Positions 5,496 to 7,197 of a stretch of 7,197 nt of DNA are shown here, one piece after another. The stretch's first letter is position 1. Every line of letters starts with the position of its first letter. This DNA is from Veillonella parvula. Its GTDB lineage: Bacteria; Bacillota; Negativicutes; Veillonellales; Veillonellaceae. The translations under genes and the position numbers were made by a program. Location of the stretch: contig CAMUQE010000098.1 in the NCBI GenBank assembly GCA_947096075.1, forward strand, positions 1-7,197. The letters are read 5' to 3'. Below the pieces are notes generated by a model. That model had not been told where the DNA came from and searched no databases. It saw nothing but the letters and a program-made list of their open reading frames with translations.

Positions 5496-6248
5496 ATGAA
5501 GAAATACACATATGTGCCGGGGGCGTTCATCGCGGTCTGGCTGATTTGGGAGCTAGTTGTCAGCATCGGCGGATTTAACGAGGCCTTGCTGCCGACGCCG
5601 TACAAGGTGCTGCTCGGGTTCGGGGAACTTATCGGAGACGGCGTATTGTTCAAGGATATTGCGGATAGTTTGGTGCGCTTTTTCATTGGCTATATCATTT
5701 CCGTCGTAGCCGGTGTGTTCTTAGGCCTTATTTTAGGTTGGTATAAGGGCATTTGGAACTATATTAATCCCATCGTTCAGGTGATCCGTCCCATTTCACC
5801 GGTGGCATGGTTGCCGTTTATCGTTCTGTTCTTCGGTATCGGTCAAGCGCCTGCCATTGTTATCATCTTTATTGCGGCGTTTTTCCCGGTTCTATTGTCC
5901 ACGGTGTCGGCGATTCAAAATATCGATCCCGTATACATCAAGGTGGCTCGAAATTTTGGTATCAAGCAGCCGGAATTGTTATTTAAAATCGTATTACCCG
6001 CGGTGTTTCCTGGTATTGCATCAGGACTTCACATCGCGCTCGGTACGGCGTGGATATTTCTCGTAACAGGTGAAATGGTAGGCTCCCAGACGGGTCTTGG
6101 ATTCCTCATCATCGATATGCGGAACAATTTGCGAAACGATCTTTTGATGGTTGCCATATTGACCATCGGCTTTGTAGGGCTTTTACTCGACTGGGGCGTG
6201 TCCCTCATCGAAAAATGGATTTATAGACGTTGGGGTATTGAGAAATAG
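5496..6248 (+). CDS. ABC transporter permease (SsuC/TauC-like)
   Basis: This 250-residue inner-membrane subunit has about six hydrophobic segments, the usual size for BPD_transp_1 permeases of sulfonate/taurine/nitrate importers. The characteristic I-R-P-I-S-P-V-A-W-L-P stretch precedes a conserved membrane segment, and the EAA coupling loop that docks on the ATPase runs from V150-A-R-N-F-G155 to L167-P-A-V-F-P-G173. One permease gene with one ATPase gene implies homodimers of each. The ribosome site GGGGG (5485-5489) overlaps the stop codon of the binding-protein gene, so translation may be coupled. Its start is noticeably GC-rich compared with the genes to the left. The role is clear, the solute is not. 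Confidence 0.9.
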   Translation: MKKYTYVPGAFIAVWLIWELVVSIGGFNEALLPTPYKVLLGFGELIGDGVLFKDIADSLVRFFIGYIISVVAGVFLGLILGWYKGIWNYINPIVQVIRPISPVAWLPFIVLFFGIGQAPAIVIIFIAAFFPVLLSTVSAIQNIDPVYIKVARNFGIKQPELLFKIVLPAVFPGIASGLHIALGTAWIFLVTGEMVGSQTGLGFLIIDMRNNLRNDLLMVAILTIGFVGLLLDWGVSLIEKWIYRRWGIEK

Positions 6249-6259
6249 GAGGTGGACGT

Positions 6260-7033
6260 ATGGGTTACATTTCGGTGCGCAATGCACACAAGGAATTTAT
6301 GAAAGATGGAGAACCGCTCACCATCCTTGAGAATATTAATCTGGATATTGAACGAGGTGAATTTATTTGTCTCTTAGGTCCTTCCGGGTCAGGTAAAAGT
6401 ACTCTTTTAAATGCTATGGCAGGCTTTGAGCTCGTTACATCGGGCTCTGTTACCATTGACGGCGCAGAGGTGAAAGCCCCTCAACTGCGGTATGTAACGG
6501 TCTTTCAGAATTATGGATTATTGCCGTGGCGAACGGTGGAAAGCAATATTGAACTGGGCCTTGAGAGTAAGAATGTACCGAAGGAAGAGCGACCTGCTAT
6601 CATCGATAAATACGTGAAAATGGTGGGGCTCGACCATGCTCGGAACCGCTATCCGGCGGAGTTGTCCGGCGGGATGCAGCAGCGTGTATCCATTGCGCGC
6701 GCGCTGGCGGTCGATCCGGATATTATCTTCATGGATGAACCGCTAGGGGCCCTCGACGCGTTGACACGCATCAATTTGCAGGACGAAATCTCTCGCATCT
6801 GCCGTGAAGAGGGTAAAACGGTCGTATTTGTTACGCATGATATCGAAGAGGCGGTGGTCCTTGCAGACCGCGTCGTAGTGCTCGCCGCCAATCCGGGACG
6901 GGTGCAAACCATTATCCCTGTCAATATCATCGATAGGACAGACCGGACTTCGGCATCCTTCGTCAATATTCGAAACCACATATTTGAGCAATTCCAGCTC
7001 GCAAAAGAGGATAAAATCGAGTTTTATATTTAA
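6260..7033 (+). CDS. ABC transporter ATP-binding protein (SsuB/TauB-like)
   Basis: This 257-residue cytoplasmic ATPase has every catalytic motif intact: Walker A G40-P-S-G-S-G-K46-S-T48, Q-loop Q83, signature L135-S-G-G-M-Q-Q-R142, Walker B I-I-F-M-D159-E160, the following D-loop (L165-D166) and the switch histidine H193. N-Y-G-L-L-P-W after the Q-loop is typical of the sulfonate/taurine/nitrate importer ATPases. There is no extra C-terminal regulatory domain; the tail after about residue 215 is the short type. The ribosome site AGGAGGT (6247-6253) overlaps the permease stop codon, showing tight operon structure. It energises import by the permease dimer and is the last gene of the operon. 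No hairpin terminator was seen in the 164 nt that follow within the window. Confidence 0.93.
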   Translation: MGYISVRNAHKEFMKDGEPLTILENINLDIERGEFICLLGPSGSGKSTLLNAMAGFELVTSGSVTIDGAEVKAPQLRYVTVFQNYGLLPWRTVESNIELGLESKNVPKEERPAIIDKYVKMVGLDHARNRYPAELSGGMQQRVSIARALAVDPDIIFMDEPLGALDALTRINLQDEISRICREEGKTVVFVTHDIEEAVVLADRVVVLAANPGRVQTIIPVNIIDRTDRTSASFVNIRNHIFEQFQLAKEDKIEFYI

Positions 7034-7090
7034 GCGATTTTTATATACAATCTCTTCCTATTTACTTTTCTTGTCTGCTTTGCATGGATA

Positions 7091-7178
7091 CTCTGTATCA
7101 AATATATCGAGATTCTACATTAGATCCATCAATATTTTGCATCAAATTCATTTATATTCTGCATTAAATCTTCAGAAA
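7091..7178. repeat. Four degenerate direct repeats with exact 22-nt period
   Basis: Units begin at 7091, 7113, 7135 and 7157. The conserved core covers the first 13 bases of each, roughly YTYTRYATYARAT; the last two units agree best (TTTTGCATCAAAT and TTCTGCATTAAAT). Positions 2, 4, 7, 8, 10, 12, 13, 20 and 22 of the unit are identical in all four. A period of 22 is about two DNA turns and is not a multiple of three, so this is not coding. A fifth, poorer match may precede at 7069. The array ends or decays after 7178, near the window edge. Confidence 0.5.
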
Positions 7179-7197
7179 TACATGGTAATATGAATAC

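Noticed and set aside
5372..5686. Minus-strand open frame of 104 codons
   Set aside because: It is antisense to the end of the binding-protein gene and the start of the permease gene, both well supported; it has no family resemblance.
6649..6981. Minus-strand open frame of 110 codons
   Set aside because: It is antisense to the conserved ATPase motifs and is explained by the codon pattern of the real gene.
7091..7178. CRISPR array
   Set aside because: Units are short, degenerate and contiguous in a 22-nt period, with no repeat-spacer alternation and no cas gene.
6984..7193. Plus-strand frame overlapping the ATPase 3' end
   Set aside because: It starts inside the ATPase gene without a ribosome site, and its translation is low-complexity from AT-rich intergenic DNA and the repeats.

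Overview
The window looks like chromosomal DNA of a diderm Firmicute (Negativicutes; Veillonella or a close relative is my best guess, from recognition rather than a search). Two small proteins of the Firmicutes families DUF1659 and DUF2922 sit beside an ArnT/GT39-type membrane glycosyltransferase and a Kdo-kinase-like fold protein, which suit an envelope with an LPS-bearing outer membrane. Base composition is low to moderate GC. Shine-Dalgarno sites are strong and all genes read on the + strand.

Layout. (1) 103-849: a small kinase-fold protein with an unusual catalytic loop, closed by tandem hairpins that include a long intrinsic terminator (889-950). (2) 1075-1726: a DUF1659 gene and a DUF2922 gene, each with a near-perfect Shine-Dalgarno site, closed by a terminator at 1746-1778. 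(3) 1893-4123: a two-gene operon of a DedA-family membrane protein and an ArnT-like lipid-linked-sugar glycosyltransferase. It is preceded by two perfect inverted repeats and followed by a strong terminator (4146-4181). (4) 4380-7033: a textbook sigma-70-type promoter, a leader of about 115 nt with competing hairpins, then a tightly packed ABC importer operon (binding protein, permease, ATPase) of the SsuABC/TauABC/NrtABC-like group. (5) 7034-7197: gene-free AT-rich DNA holding four degenerate direct repeats in exact 22-nt register.

How the genes may work together. DedA proteins are known to recycle undecaprenyl phosphate across the inner membrane. ArnT-type enzymes release that carrier on the periplasmic face when they transfer a sugar to lipid A or another acceptor. 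A two-gene operon pairing the carrier-releasing enzyme with a carrier flippase is therefore a coherent envelope-modification module (inference). The ABC operon is a complete importer for a small, probably anionic or nitrogen/sulfur-containing solute. Its substrate cannot be read from the sequence, and no catabolic gene lies beside it.

No mobile element, tRNA, rRNA or CRISPR array was seen. The least explained parts are the leader of the ABC operon, the 22-nt-phased repeats at the right edge, and the inverted repeats before the DedA gene.
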